In this document: positions 1-7,474 of the stretch, in pieces | How positions within the stretch are numbered: position 1 is the first letter of the stretch | Layout: each line of letters opens with the position of its first letter | Source of the DNA: an uncultured Porphyromonadaceae bacterium | GTDB lineage: Bacteria > Bacteroidota > Bacteroidia > Bacteroidales > Muribaculaceae | Reading direction: 5' to 3' | Assembly (NCBI GenBank): GCA_947177185.1 | Contig: CAMWTJ010000004.1 | Location: forward strand, 1-32,174 | DNA length: 32,174 nucleotides | Program-made: the position numbers and the translations under genes | Notes under the pieces: generated by a model | Told to the model about the DNA's origin: nothing | The model's database searches: none | What the model saw: only the letters and a program-made list of their open reading frames with translations

Positions 1-51
1 TTTATCATTTCTATTTCAGTTTCGGTTTGCCGCTGCAAATCTAAGGTGCCG

Positions 52-82
52 CAAAGATAGCAAATCGCGCGCTAATAGCAAA
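52..82 (-). promoter_or_regulatory. Bacteroidales promoter firing leftward out of the window
   Basis: On the minus strand a TTTG (-33 box, 79-82) is followed after 19 bases by TATCTTTG (-7 box, 52-59). This matches the Bacteroidota consensus TTTG-N19-21-TAnnTTTG. Transcription would start near base 46 and run left, so the gene it serves begins at or beyond the left edge. The minus-strand sequence from 45 to 1 shows no ATG-led frame that I can assign. Confidence 0.75.
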
Positions 83-155
83 ACGCTGCGCGAGGCCTGC
101 GCGGCGAGTGGTGCCGTGGCGTTTTTCGCACATTTGGGTGAAATGTGAGCAAATT

Positions 156-188
156 GTTGCAAAAATCCGCGAATTGGCTTTAATTTTG
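156..188 (+). promoter_or_regulatory. Promoter of the Na+ symporter gene
   Basis: TAATTTTG at 181-188 fits the TAnnTTTG -7 consensus. A GTTG at 156-159, 21 bases upstream, is a one-mismatch -33 box. The element sits 30 bases before the ATG at 219, which supports that start over the longer in-frame opening at 108. Confidence 0.65.
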
Positions 189-218
189 CAGTCTATTCCA
201 TTGTTTAATTATAATTCT

Positions 219-1583
219 ATGGCGCAGAAAGCCAAATTCGCATCAAAAATAGGGCTCGTGGCCGCGACTGTCGGCTCGGCGATAGGCCTTGGCAACGTGT
301 GGCGTTTTCCTGCCGAGGTGCAGGCCAACGGCGGAGCCGCTTTCCTGGTTGTTTACGTGTTGTGCGTGTTGTTGCTCGGCATCCCGGTGATGCTTGCCGA
401 GTTTTCGCTTGGCCGCTCGGCCGGCACCGACGCCGTGGGAGCGTATCGCAAGTTCTCGCCGCGTTCGCCGTGGTGGCTGGCGGGGGCGCTTCCTGTGCTG
501 GCGTCGTATCTGATACTGAGCTTCTACATGGTGGTGGCGGGCTGGACGCTCGAGTATTTCGTGCAGAGCCTTTCCGGCGCGCTGTACGCCGGCACGGCCG
601 ATGCCTCGGGAGCTGTGCTCGACGGAGTGTTCCGCGACCGCATGCGCGAGTATATATGCGGCAGCTCGGGCCCTCTGCTCAACACGTATGCCCTGATACT
701 TCTCAACCTCGGCGTGCTCCTTTTCGGTGTCCGCAAGGGCATAGAGCGCCTGTCCAATGTGCTGATGCCGCTGCTTTTTGTGTTGCTGCTTGTGTTTTGC
801 GGCGTGTCCATGTCGCTGCCGGGCGCTGCCGACGGTCTGCGCTTTTTCTTCGCTCCCGACTTTTCCAAGATTACTCCCGCGGTGGTGATAAGCGCTTTGG
901 GGCAGGCGTTTTTTTCGTTGAGCCTCGGTATGGGTATTCTGATTACCTACGCGGCCTATTATCCCAAGAAAACCCGGCTTATGCGCACAGCCGTCACGGT
1001 GTCGCTGCTCGACATGATGGCCGCCATACTGATGGGCGTCGTTATATTCCCTGCGGTCACGAGCTTCGGCCTCGGCGATGCCGAGCTTGAGGGCACGGCG
1101 CTGGTGTTTGTGACTCTTCCCGAAGTATTTGCACGTATGCCGTGCACGCAACTGTGGTCGGTACTGTTTTTCCTGCTGCTGCTTGTGGCCGCGCTCACCA
1201 GCACGGTATCTATCGCCGAGGTGTCGGTGAGCTTTGTTCAGAACCGCTTCCGGCGTTCGCGGCGCGCGGCATGTCTGATAGTGTTGCTGCCGCTGTTTGC
1301 GCTGAGCGCACTGAGCGCGTTGAGTTTCGGCTCACTCTCGGGTCTGAAGCTGTGCGGCCTTGTGTTTTTTGATTTCCTCGACACTCTGGCCACAAACATC
1401 ATGCTTCCTGTGGCATCCATATTGCTGTGCCTTTTCATAGGGTGGCGCCGTCCCGGGGTGCTGCGCGGAGAGCTGAGCAATTATGCCGAGGCCGACCACC
1501 GGCTGCAGCGCCCCGTGGCTTTTGTGCTGCGGTGGATTGCTCCCGCGCTGATACTTATAGTTCTGGTGTCCGGGCTTCTGTGA
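219..1583 (+). CDS. Sodium-dependent transporter, neurotransmitter:sodium symporter (SNF/LeuT) family
   Basis: This is a 454-residue polytopic membrane protein that would import an amino acid or similar small amine with Na+. Residues 18-31 (VGSAIGLGNVWRFP) are the unwound TM1 of the LeuT fold, which binds Na+ and substrate. GGAAF and the PVMLAEFSLGR segment follow, as in the family. About 11-12 hydrophobic helices continue to the C-terminus, a normal length for the short bacterial form. I chose the ATG at 219 because a -7 promoter box lies at 181-188 and the LeuT-like N-terminus (MAQKAKFASKIG) starts there; the frame opens at 108, but the extra 37 residues are upstream of the promoter. The 3' end overlaps the convergent gene by 29 bases. 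Substrate cannot be read from the sequence. Confidence 0.92.
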   Translation: MAQKAKFASKIGLVAATVGSAIGLGNVWRFPAEVQANGGAAFLVVYVLCVLLLGIPVMLAEFSLGRSAGTDAVGAYRKFSPRSPWWLAGALPVLASYLILSFYMVVAGWTLEYFVQSLSGALYAGTADASGAVLDGVFRDRMREYICGSSGPLLNTYALILLNLGVLLFGVRKGIERLSNVLMPLLFVLLLVFCGVSMSLPGAADGLRFFFAPDFSKITPAVVISALGQAFFSLSLGMGILITYAAYYPKKTRLMRTAVTVSLLDMMAAILMGVVIFPAVTSFGLGDAELEGTALVFVTLPEVFARMPCTQLWSVLFFLLLLVAALTSTVSIAEVSVSFVQNRFRRSRRAACLIVLLPLFALSALSALSFGSLSGLKLCGLVFFDFLDTLATNIMLPVASILLCLFIGWRRPGVLRGELSNYAEADHRLQRPVAFVLRWIAPALILIVLVSGLL

Positions 1584-2127
1584 GCATGAATTCGGCCTCG
1601 TCGGCCAGTGCGGCTGCTATCTGCCGCGTGTAAGCGCAGTCGCGTTTCAGTTCGGCCTGCCCCATGGCCAGCGCCTGCTCGGGGTGCGCGGCCACGAGGT
1701 TGAACATAAGGCGCAGCGCGCCGTAGCGCACGCCCTCGTCGCTGTCGTCGCTCAGGGCTTCCGCCATCTGCGCTGCGAAAGGCAGATGCCTGAGCAGCCG
1801 GTGGCACAGCACATCTGTCACTTCGGCGCACGGCGCCTCGCGCAGCATCTCCTCGGCCCTCGCGCGGTCAGTGGCGGCGGCATCCATCAGCATCGGAGCG
1901 GCAAGCATGCTCTCCCGGGTGGTGCGGTTGGCCCACAGTGCGCGGCCGAGCTCCGGGGCCGCGGAACTGTCGACCTCGCGGGCTATCTCCACTATCTGCG
2001 GCAGGTTAAGGCCGAATATCACATGAAACGGGCTGCCGGCGCGACGCAGTGTGTCGGCCACCACGCCGTTGCGCATGGCAAAAAAACGGCGCTTGATGCT
2101 CTGCATGGGGTTAAAGGATGTTTCCAT
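1555..2127 (-). CDS. DNA alkylation repair (AlkD-like) / HEAT-repeat protein
   Basis: This 190-residue, mostly helical, soluble protein resembles the short AlkD-like HEAT-repeat proteins of Bacteroidota. The segment LWANRTTRESMLAAPMLMD (about residues 64-82) looks like the family helix where DNA-contacting residues sit. Pairs of amphipathic helices continue to the end, for example DEGVRYGALRLMFNLV. AlkD enzymes are usually nearer 220-240 residues, so this may be a shortened or non-catalytic relative. The minus-strand -7 box is only 4 bases before the ATG, so either the mRNA is leaderless or translation starts at Met8 (2106). It converges on the transporter gene and overlaps it. Family assignment is moderate; enzymatic function is inferred. 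Confidence 0.6.
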   Translation of the reverse strand: METSFNPMQSIKRRFFAMRNGVVADTLRRAGSPFHVIFGLNLPQIVEIAREVDSSAAPELGRALWANRTTRESMLAAPMLMDAAATDRARAEEMLREAPCAEVTDVLCHRLLRHLPFAAQMAEALSDDSDEGVRYGALRLMFNLVAAHPEQALAMGQAELKRDCAYTRQIAAALADEAEFMLTEARTPEL

Positions 2128-2131
2128 GATG

Positions 2132-2139
2132 CAAAATTA
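2132..2139 (-). promoter_or_regulatory. -7 promoter element of the AlkD-like gene
   Basis: TAATTTTG on the minus strand matches TAnnTTTG. The last G lies 4 bases from the annotated ATG (2127), predicting an mRNA with almost no leader. The nearest TTTG upstream (2154-2157) is at a spacing of 14, shorter than the usual 19-21. Confidence 0.55.
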
Positions 2140-2202
2140 ATCAATTTCTTCAACAAATCCGGCCCGGGCGCGTTTTAAGATAAACCAAACAGTGATAAAG
2201 AT

Positions 2203-2691
2203 ATGAAAATAGTCAAATTAGCTATAATGGCGGTGCTGGCGCTTGCGCCGGCAGTCGCAGCAAGAGCACAGGTGGCTCCCAGCGGGAATCCCGGCATAGT
2301 GGTGGCCGGTTCGGTCAATGATTCTGCCCTGCCGCAGGCAGCCAAAGACTTTATCAACAAATTCTATCCCGGCCGCACGATAGCTTCCGTGCAGAAAAAT
2401 TTTCTGCGCACGGAGTACGATGTGCGCCTGCTCAACGGCGTTGAACTTGAGTTCAACGGCAAAGGCAAGGTGACCACCATCGAGGCCCCGGGCGGAACAG
2501 TGCTGCCCGATGCCGTGGTAAAAGCCCTTCTGCCGCATAAGGCCTACCGCCATTTGGCCGACAACGGGCTGAACGGCTATGTGGAAGAAATTTCTCTCGA
2601 CCGTCGCGGCTACGAGGTAGGATTGCTGCTCGAAAATCCCGACGAGGTGGTCTACACTATTGAAGGCAATTTCCTGAATTTCGACAACTGA
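2203..2691 (+). CDS. Secreted PepSY-like (DUF2874-type) protein
   Basis: This is a 162-residue exported protein. A signal peptide covers residues 1-22, with cleavage likely after ARA. The rest resembles the two-lobed PepSY-like fold common in Bacteroidales periplasmic proteins: LPQAAKDFINKFYPGR (strand/helix start), then YDVRLLNGVELEFNGKGKV, then a second half with LPDAVVKALLPHK and GYEVGLLLENPDEVVYTIEG. Each half has the helix followed by a strand with the 'E/D-x-E/D-FNGKGKV' look of the family. The role of these proteins is not established; peptidase inhibition has been suggested for PepSY in general. It is transcribed divergently from the AlkD-like gene, 75 bases apart. A strong stem-loop follows the stop. 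Confidence 0.8.
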   Translation: MKIVKLAIMAVLALAPAVAARAQVAPSGNPGIVVAGSVNDSALPQAAKDFINKFYPGRTIASVQKNFLRTEYDVRLLNGVELEFNGKGKVTTIEAPGGTVLPDAVVKALLPHKAYRHLADNGLNGYVEEISLDRRGYEVGLLLENPDEVVYTIEGNFLNFDN

Positions 2692-2716
2692 CGCACACCG
2701 TGCGCCGGACATGACA

Positions 2717-2756
2717 GCGACGGCTGCGCCCCTCTCCGACGGGGCGTGGCCGTCGT
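2717..2756 (+). terminator. Long GC-rich stem-loop after the PepSY-like gene
   Basis: CGACGGC (2718-2724) pairs with GCCGTCG (2749-2755) and CGCCCC (2727-2732) with GGGGCG (2741-2746). Two G-T wobbles join them, giving about 15 stacked pairs around an 8-base loop. It lies 26 bases after the stop. There is no immediate T run (the nearest is T6 at 2791-2796), so intrinsic termination is plausible but not classical. Confidence 0.5.
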
Positions 2757-2827
2757 CGGTCTGTAGCCCCCGGGAGCAGCTGCGCACATCTTTTTTGCAA
2801 TCGTGGTGTTATGTTTGAAAATTTTGT

Positions 2828-2835
2828 TATCTTTG
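2828..2835 (+). promoter_or_regulatory. -7 promoter element of the MetE-like gene
   Basis: TATCTTTG matches TAnnTTTG and lies 44 bases before the ATG at 2880. No TTTG is found at the usual -33 spacing; one at 2814-2817 is too close. Confidence 0.55.
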
Positions 2836-2879
2836 GGCGGACAATCTTTTTCAGCATGCCATAAACACACCGACTTATT

Positions 2880-3953
2880 ATGAGATACGAAACTGTGGGC
2901 AGCTTTCTGCCGCCTCTCGAGCTTATCAATGCAAAAAGTGATGTGAACGCCGGCCGCATGAGCCGTAATGCCTATCGTCTTGCCGAGGACAGCGCGGTGC
3001 GCGATATTGTGGCGCGTCAGCTGGAAGCCGGACTTGATATTGTCACTTCCGGCGAGTTGCGCCGCGACGCATGGGACAAGGATTTCTATTCGGGACTTGG
3101 CGGCGTAAGTGTGGAGCATATCGACGGCGGCCGTGTCTATCAGCCTTTCGAGGTGTTCACCGATGTGGTGAAAATCAGTGGCAGAATAAGCTACAACTCG
3201 GAGCATCCTTTTTTCAACGATTTTGAGTTTCTGCAGGAGTGTGTGGGCGCCAAGGCCGAATGTCGCCAGTGCATACCCTCTCCCGGCGATTTGTATCTCG
3301 AACTGCTTGAGCATGCGGCCGAGGTGGATACATATCCGGGTGGCGGAGCCGCTGTGGCGCGCGATATAGCCGCGGCCTACCGCCGCACCATAGAGCGTTT
3401 CCATAGCCTGGGATGCCGCCACATACAGTTTGACGACACCGCCTGCGCGCGTCTTACTGACCCTGTGCACGTCAAGCATATGCTGCTCGGTGGTGTCGAC
3501 CCCGGCCGTCTGGCCGAGGAGGTGACGGCGCTGATAAACGAGTCGGCGAGCGGCCGACCCGCCGGCATGGAGCTGTCGGTCTACATCTCCGCCGGCGAAA
3601 ACGTGGTCCCGGACTGGAGCTCTTCTCTTCCCGAAATATTGCCGCGCCTGTCGGTGGACAAGTATTTTTTGCCGTTCTTTGCCGATGCTCCCGAAGCGCT
3701 CGGTGTGCTCGCCTCGGTGCCGCGCGGCCGGCATGTGGTGCTCGGTCTTGTCGCTGCCCATAGCCCGGGCCACGAGGATGCGGAGCTGATTACAGACGCC
3801 GTAAATGCCGCGTCGGCCCATGTGCCCGTGTCGTGCCTGGCTCTGAGCCCGGCCTGCGGCTTCCGACTGACCAATTTCCTGAGCCGCGGCCTTGTGTATG
3901 CCGACCAATGGCGCAAACTCAAAGAGCTGGCGGCCATCGCGGCAGCTATCTGA
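2880..3953 (+). CDS. MetE C-terminal-like (cobalamin-independent methionine synthase fold) protein with degenerate zinc site
   Basis: This 357-residue protein covers the length of the stand-alone MetE catalytic barrel (YxjG-like). Family marks are GSFLPP (7-12), VTSGELRR (55-62), HPFFNDFEFL (109-118), IPSPGDLYL (132-140), GCRHIQFDD (178-186), VLGLVAAH (287-294) and LSPACGF (322-328). In active relatives zinc is held by His and Cys of an H-x-C-R-G-N motif, a Glu in a YDDER-like motif and the Cys of CGF. Here the first motif reads VYISAGEN (234-241), with no His or Cys, and the second reads FFADAPEA (266-273), with no Glu at the expected place. Only Cys326 remains. It is therefore unlikely to work as a normal zinc-dependent homocysteine methyltransferase. 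It has its own promoter. Fold is confident; function unknown. Confidence 0.78.
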   Translation: MRYETVGSFLPPLELINAKSDVNAGRMSRNAYRLAEDSAVRDIVARQLEAGLDIVTSGELRRDAWDKDFYSGLGGVSVEHIDGGRVYQPFEVFTDVVKISGRISYNSEHPFFNDFEFLQECVGAKAECRQCIPSPGDLYLELLEHAAEVDTYPGGGAAVARDIAAAYRRTIERFHSLGCRHIQFDDTACARLTDPVHVKHMLLGGVDPGRLAEEVTALINESASGRPAGMELSVYISAGENVVPDWSSSLPEILPRLSVDKYFLPFFADAPEALGVLASVPRGRHVVLGLVAAHSPGHEDAELITDAVNAASAHVPVSCLALSPACGFRLTNFLSRGLVYADQWRKLKELAAIAAAI

Positions 3954-4023
3954 CGCGGCTACACTCCACGCTCTCCATAGGCTTAAAAAAGCTAAAAAGC
4001 AAGCGCGGGTGCGGAAATTTGCG

Positions 4024-4031
4024 TATATTTG
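4024..4031 (+). promoter_or_regulatory. -7 promoter element of the SurA-like/OstA-like operon
   Basis: TATATTTG matches TAnnTTTG and ends 48 bases before the ATG at 4080. It argues against any start upstream of 4080, since an earlier in-frame TTG lies inside the box itself. Confidence 0.6.
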
Positions 4032-4079
4032 CAGCGATATATCAACGAAACGCGCGCCGTGTGCGCTTTTAAGCAACAT

Positions 4080-5435
4080 ATGAAGCTGAAACACATAGCA
4101 TTATGCCTTTTTGGCGGAGCTGCCATCTATGCCGCCGCACAAAACAACATCGCCGAGGAAGTGGCGTGGGTCATTGGCGACGATCCCATCTATAAATCTG
4201 AAATCGAACGCGCATATCAGGAAATGCAGCAGGACCGCATGGCCATACCCGGCGACCCCTACTGCTATATTCCCGAAGAGCTGGCCATAGAGCGTCTGTA
4301 TCTTCACCAGGCCGACATCGATACCATTGAGGTGCAGGAAAGCATGGTGCAGCAGCAGGCCGACGCACAGATGAACTTTCTGATATCGAATCTCGGCTCA
4401 CGCGAAAAGGTGGAGCAGTATTTCCGCAAGCCCTTCTCGGAAATCAGGGATTATTATGCCACCAATATGGCCAACCGCTATCGCGTGCAGCAGGTGAAGC
4501 AGAGCCTCACGAAAAATGTCAAGGTGACTCCTTCCGATGTGCGCCGCTATTTCAACCGTCTGCCTCAGGACAGCATACCGTTTGTGCCCCTGCAGGTCGA
4601 GGTGCAGCTGATCACCATCAACCCTCCCGTGCCGCGTGAGGAGATAGAAAATGTGAAAGCGCGCCTGCGCGACTACACCGACCGTGTGAATCGCGGCGAG
4701 AGCGATTTCTCCACTCTCGCTATTCTCTATAGCGAGGCGCCCGAAGGAGTGCGCGGCGGCGAGCTTGGTTTCGTGGGCCGCGGCACACTTGTGCCCGAAT
4801 TCGCGGCAGTGGCCTTCAACCTCAACGACCCCAAGAAGGTGTCGAAAATAGTGGAAACGGAGTTCGGCTTCCACATTATCCAGCTTATTGAGAAACGAGG
4901 CGACCGCATTAACTGCCGCCACATACTGCTGCGACCCAAAGTGAGCGACGAAGACCTCACCAAAGCCATAGCCCGCCTCGACAGCGTGCGCGCCGATATA
5001 GTCGACAAAAAAGAAATCGATTTCGAAACCGCGGCGCGCTACATTTCGCAGGACAAGGACACACGCTACAGCAACGGCATAATGATGAACCAGCAGACCG
5101 GCACCACACAGTTTCAGATGTCGGAGCTGCCGCAGGAGGTGGCACGTGTCGTAGCTGCGATGGAGCCGGGTGAGATAAGCAAGCCCTTTGTGATGAAGGA
5201 CCCCAAACGCGACCGCGAGATTGTGGCGCTCGTCAAGCTGACAAAACGTATCGACGCCCACCAGGCCAACCTCGGCGACGACTACCAGTTGCTCAAGAAT
5301 ATGTACGAGGAATCTTCGCGTCAGGAGATACTCGACAAATGGCTGGAGAAAAAAATCGCCGACACGTATGTGCGCATAGAGGACGGATGGCGCGGATGCG
5401 ATTTCCGACACAAAGGCTGGATTAAAACAAAATAA
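4080..5435 (+). CDS. Periplasmic peptidylprolyl isomerase, SurA-like parvulin chaperone
   Basis: This is a 451-residue exported chaperone/isomerase. A signal peptide covers residues 1-20 (MKLKHIALCLFGGAAIYAAA). A SurA N-terminal helical domain follows (IGDDPIYKSEIERAYQEM onward, to about residue 155). A first PpiC-type rotamase domain includes ARLRDYTDRVNRGE, GGELGFVGRGTLVPEF and TEFGFHIIQL (about 165-275). A second starts at CRHILLRP (about 280-395). The length and order fit Bacteroidota SurA homologues, which escort outer-membrane proteins. The next gene, an OstA-like protein, begins 19 bases downstream, so the two are probably co-transcribed from the promoter at 4024. I chose the start by the signal peptide and by the promoter position. 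Confidence 0.9.
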   Translation: MKLKHIALCLFGGAAIYAAAQNNIAEEVAWVIGDDPIYKSEIERAYQEMQQDRMAIPGDPYCYIPEELAIERLYLHQADIDTIEVQESMVQQQADAQMNFLISNLGSREKVEQYFRKPFSEIRDYYATNMANRYRVQQVKQSLTKNVKVTPSDVRRYFNRLPQDSIPFVPLQVEVQLITINPPVPREEIENVKARLRDYTDRVNRGESDFSTLAILYSEAPEGVRGGELGFVGRGTLVPEFAAVAFNLNDPKKVSKIVETEFGFHIIQLIEKRGDRINCRHILLRPKVSDEDLTKAIARLDSVRADIVDKKEIDFETAARYISQDKDTRYSNGIMMNQQTGTTQFQMSELPQEVARVVAAMEPGEISKPFVMKDPKRDREIVALVKLTKRIDAHQANLGDDYQLLKNMYEESSRQEILDKWLEKKIADTYVRIEDGWRGCDFRHKGWIKTK

Positions 5436-5454
5436 GCGCCTTACGGGCCGACTG

Positions 5455-7422
5455 ATGAAGAATCACCTGCACATCGGACCGCTTGCGGCTGTCGCGATTA
5501 CGGCCGTTGTGGGCTTTGCCGTGCCGGCAGCCACCCAAAGGCCGCAGGCGGCGCCGCTGCCCGAAATCAAGCCGCAGGTGCCCGGAGCCGACCGCTCGGC
5601 CGGCAACCGCGTGTTTCTCGAGCATGCCGACGTTCTGCGCAAGTCGCAAAACGACGAGTATATGGTGGTGCAGGGCAGTGTGCTCTTCACCAAAGGACCC
5701 ATGTACATGAGGTGCGACAGCGCCCACTTTTATCCCGACACGGAGTCGATGGACGCGTTCGGCAATGTCAGCATGGAGCAGGGCGACACGCTGTTTGTCT
5801 ATGCCGACGAACTGAACTACGACGGCGCGACGGAGGTTGCGTATCTGTATTCCGACGCAGGCAAGAACGTCAGGCTGATCAACCGCGACGTTATGCTCGA
5901 AACGCCCGAATTCACCTACGACATGCGGGCCGACATCGGCTACTATGCCACCGGAGGAGTGCTCACCGACGCACACAACCGCCTGCGCAGCATCGAGGGT
6001 GAGTACATGCCCTCGACCAAGGAAGCCAACTTCTACGGACGCGTGCACCTGAACTCGCGCTCCGAAGCCGATACGCTCGACATATACACCGACACACTCT
6101 ACTACAACACCGCCACCCATGTGGCCGAACTGTACTCGCCGAGCAGGGTGGTCAACGCCGATGCCGTGATATACACGCGGCAGGGCACGTACAACACCGA
6201 AACCAATATCGGACGCCTGTACGACCGCTCTTCAGTGGTCGGAGAGCAAGGCGGGCAGACCCTCACAGCCGATACCATATTCTACGACCGCGAGGCGGGT
6301 TATGGCGAGGGATTCGGAAGCGTGGAGCTGACGGACACAGCCAACTCGTCGGTAATACTCGGCGATTATGGATTCTACAACCAGATAGCCGACAGCGCTT
6401 TCATAACCGGCCACGCCGAGCTGCTGCAATACAACCAGGGCGACACGCTGTATATGCACGGACGCTATATAGAGAGCTTCCGCGACATCATGCTCACGGA
6501 GGTGGCTGAGGACACCGTGACGGGCACGCCGGCGCATACCGTGGCCGATACGAGCCATGTGGCCGTGGTGTATCCGCGGGTGCGATTCTGGCGCACCGAC
6601 CTGCAAGGGGTTGCGGATTCCATTCGCTTCACCCAGCGCGACTCGATGCTCCGCATGTATGTGGCGCCGGTGCTGTGGAGCGACAACAGACAGATATTCG
6701 GCGACGTGGTGCTGCTGCATCTCAACGATTCCACCGTCGACCGCGCCCATCTTCCTCAGAACGGTTTTTCGGCCGAACACATAGAGGGCGACCATTTCAA
6801 CCAGATGAGCGGAAAAGAGATGATAGCGCTGTTTGAGGAAGGCGAGCTTAAGCATCTCGATATAAACGGCAACGTGGAGATTATAATGTATCCCGAAGAG
6901 CAAGACTCCACAATCAACAAGATTGTGAACGCCGAAAGCAGTTTTCTTGCCGCCGATTTCAAGCAGCGTCAGATGGAACGCGTGCACTTGTGGCCGGAAA
7001 CCTCCGGCACCGTCACTCCGCTTTTCTTAGCGAAAAAGAGCCTTTTCTACCTGCCCAAGTTCGAGTGGTTCGACGATATGCGTCCACGCGACAGGGCCGA
7101 TATATTCGTAGTGCCCGAATCCATGGAGCTGCGCATGGCTGCAGCGCCGCGCCCGGCTCCCGAAGCACCTGTGAAAGTGGGCCCGATGCCGCCGAAACCG
7201 GCTGCGCCCGCGGTGCAGTCCATAACGGCCGAGCCGGCACCGCAGCCCGAATCGCAGGAGCAGGAGCAGGAAGCGCTGCCGGCTTCAGATGATTCTCTCC
7301 CGGCTGCCGTTGACGCCTCGGATGCCGACGGCCAGGAAGGCACTGCCGCTCAAGAACCCGCCGCTGCTTCGCCCGAGGGCGACGGCCAGCCGGAACAGCT
7401 TGCCGCCGCCGAAACGGAGTAG
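5455..7422 (+). CDS. OstA/LptA-like outer-membrane biogenesis protein with acidic Pro/Ala-rich tail
   Basis: This is a 655-residue exported protein with a signal peptide in residues 1-26. From about residue 50 it shows the repeated beta-strand pattern of the OstA/LptA jellyroll: VFLEHADVLRKSQ, YMVVQGSVLFTKG, MRCDSAHFYP, AFGNVSMEQGDTLFVYADEL, with similar 'DTLFYD/DTLYY' strands recurring to about residue 560. LptA-type proteins carry LPS across the periplasm; the long Bacteroidota form is thought to be related but is less studied. The last ~95 residues are low-complexity, rich in Pro, Ala, Glu and Gln, and strongly acidic at the end. It lies 19 bases after the SurA-like gene, an envelope-biogenesis pair. 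No TM helix other than the signal is visible. Confidence 0.8.
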   Translation: MKNHLHIGPLAAVAITAVVGFAVPAATQRPQAAPLPEIKPQVPGADRSAGNRVFLEHADVLRKSQNDEYMVVQGSVLFTKGPMYMRCDSAHFYPDTESMDAFGNVSMEQGDTLFVYADELNYDGATEVAYLYSDAGKNVRLINRDVMLETPEFTYDMRADIGYYATGGVLTDAHNRLRSIEGEYMPSTKEANFYGRVHLNSRSEADTLDIYTDTLYYNTATHVAELYSPSRVVNADAVIYTRQGTYNTETNIGRLYDRSSVVGEQGGQTLTADTIFYDREAGYGEGFGSVELTDTANSSVILGDYGFYNQIADSAFITGHAELLQYNQGDTLYMHGRYIESFRDIMLTEVAEDTVTGTPAHTVADTSHVAVVYPRVRFWRTDLQGVADSIRFTQRDSMLRMYVAPVLWSDNRQIFGDVVLLHLNDSTVDRAHLPQNGFSAEHIEGDHFNQMSGKEMIALFEEGELKHLDINGNVEIIMYPEEQDSTINKIVNAESSFLAADFKQRQMERVHLWPETSGTVTPLFLAKKSLFYLPKFEWFDDMRPRDRADIFVVPESMELRMAAAPRPAPEAPVKVGPMPPKPAAPAVQSITAEPAPQPESQEQEQEALPASDDSLPAAVDASDADGQEGTAAQEPAAASPEGDGQPEQLAAAETE

Positions 7423-7462
7423 GGCGGTGAACCATGGTGCGCGAGCGACGTTTCTATAATAA

Positions 7463-7474
7463 AACAAATTTGTT
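7463..7474. promoter_or_regulatory. 12-bp palindrome touching the nitroreductase start codon
   Basis: AACAAATTTGTT is a perfect palindrome ending one base before the ATG at 7475. It could be an operator or a small hairpin over the ribosome site. It is AT-rich and short, so chance is possible. Confidence 0.25.

Noticed and set aside
108-218. N-terminal extension of the Na+ symporter
   Set aside because: The extra 37 codons lie on and before the promoter box at 181-188 and do not match the LeuT family.
2652-4094. A 480-codon minus-strand frame across the MetE-like gene
   Set aside because: It is antisense to a recognisable protein, has scattered rare residues and no domain, and crosses two plus-strand promoter boxes.
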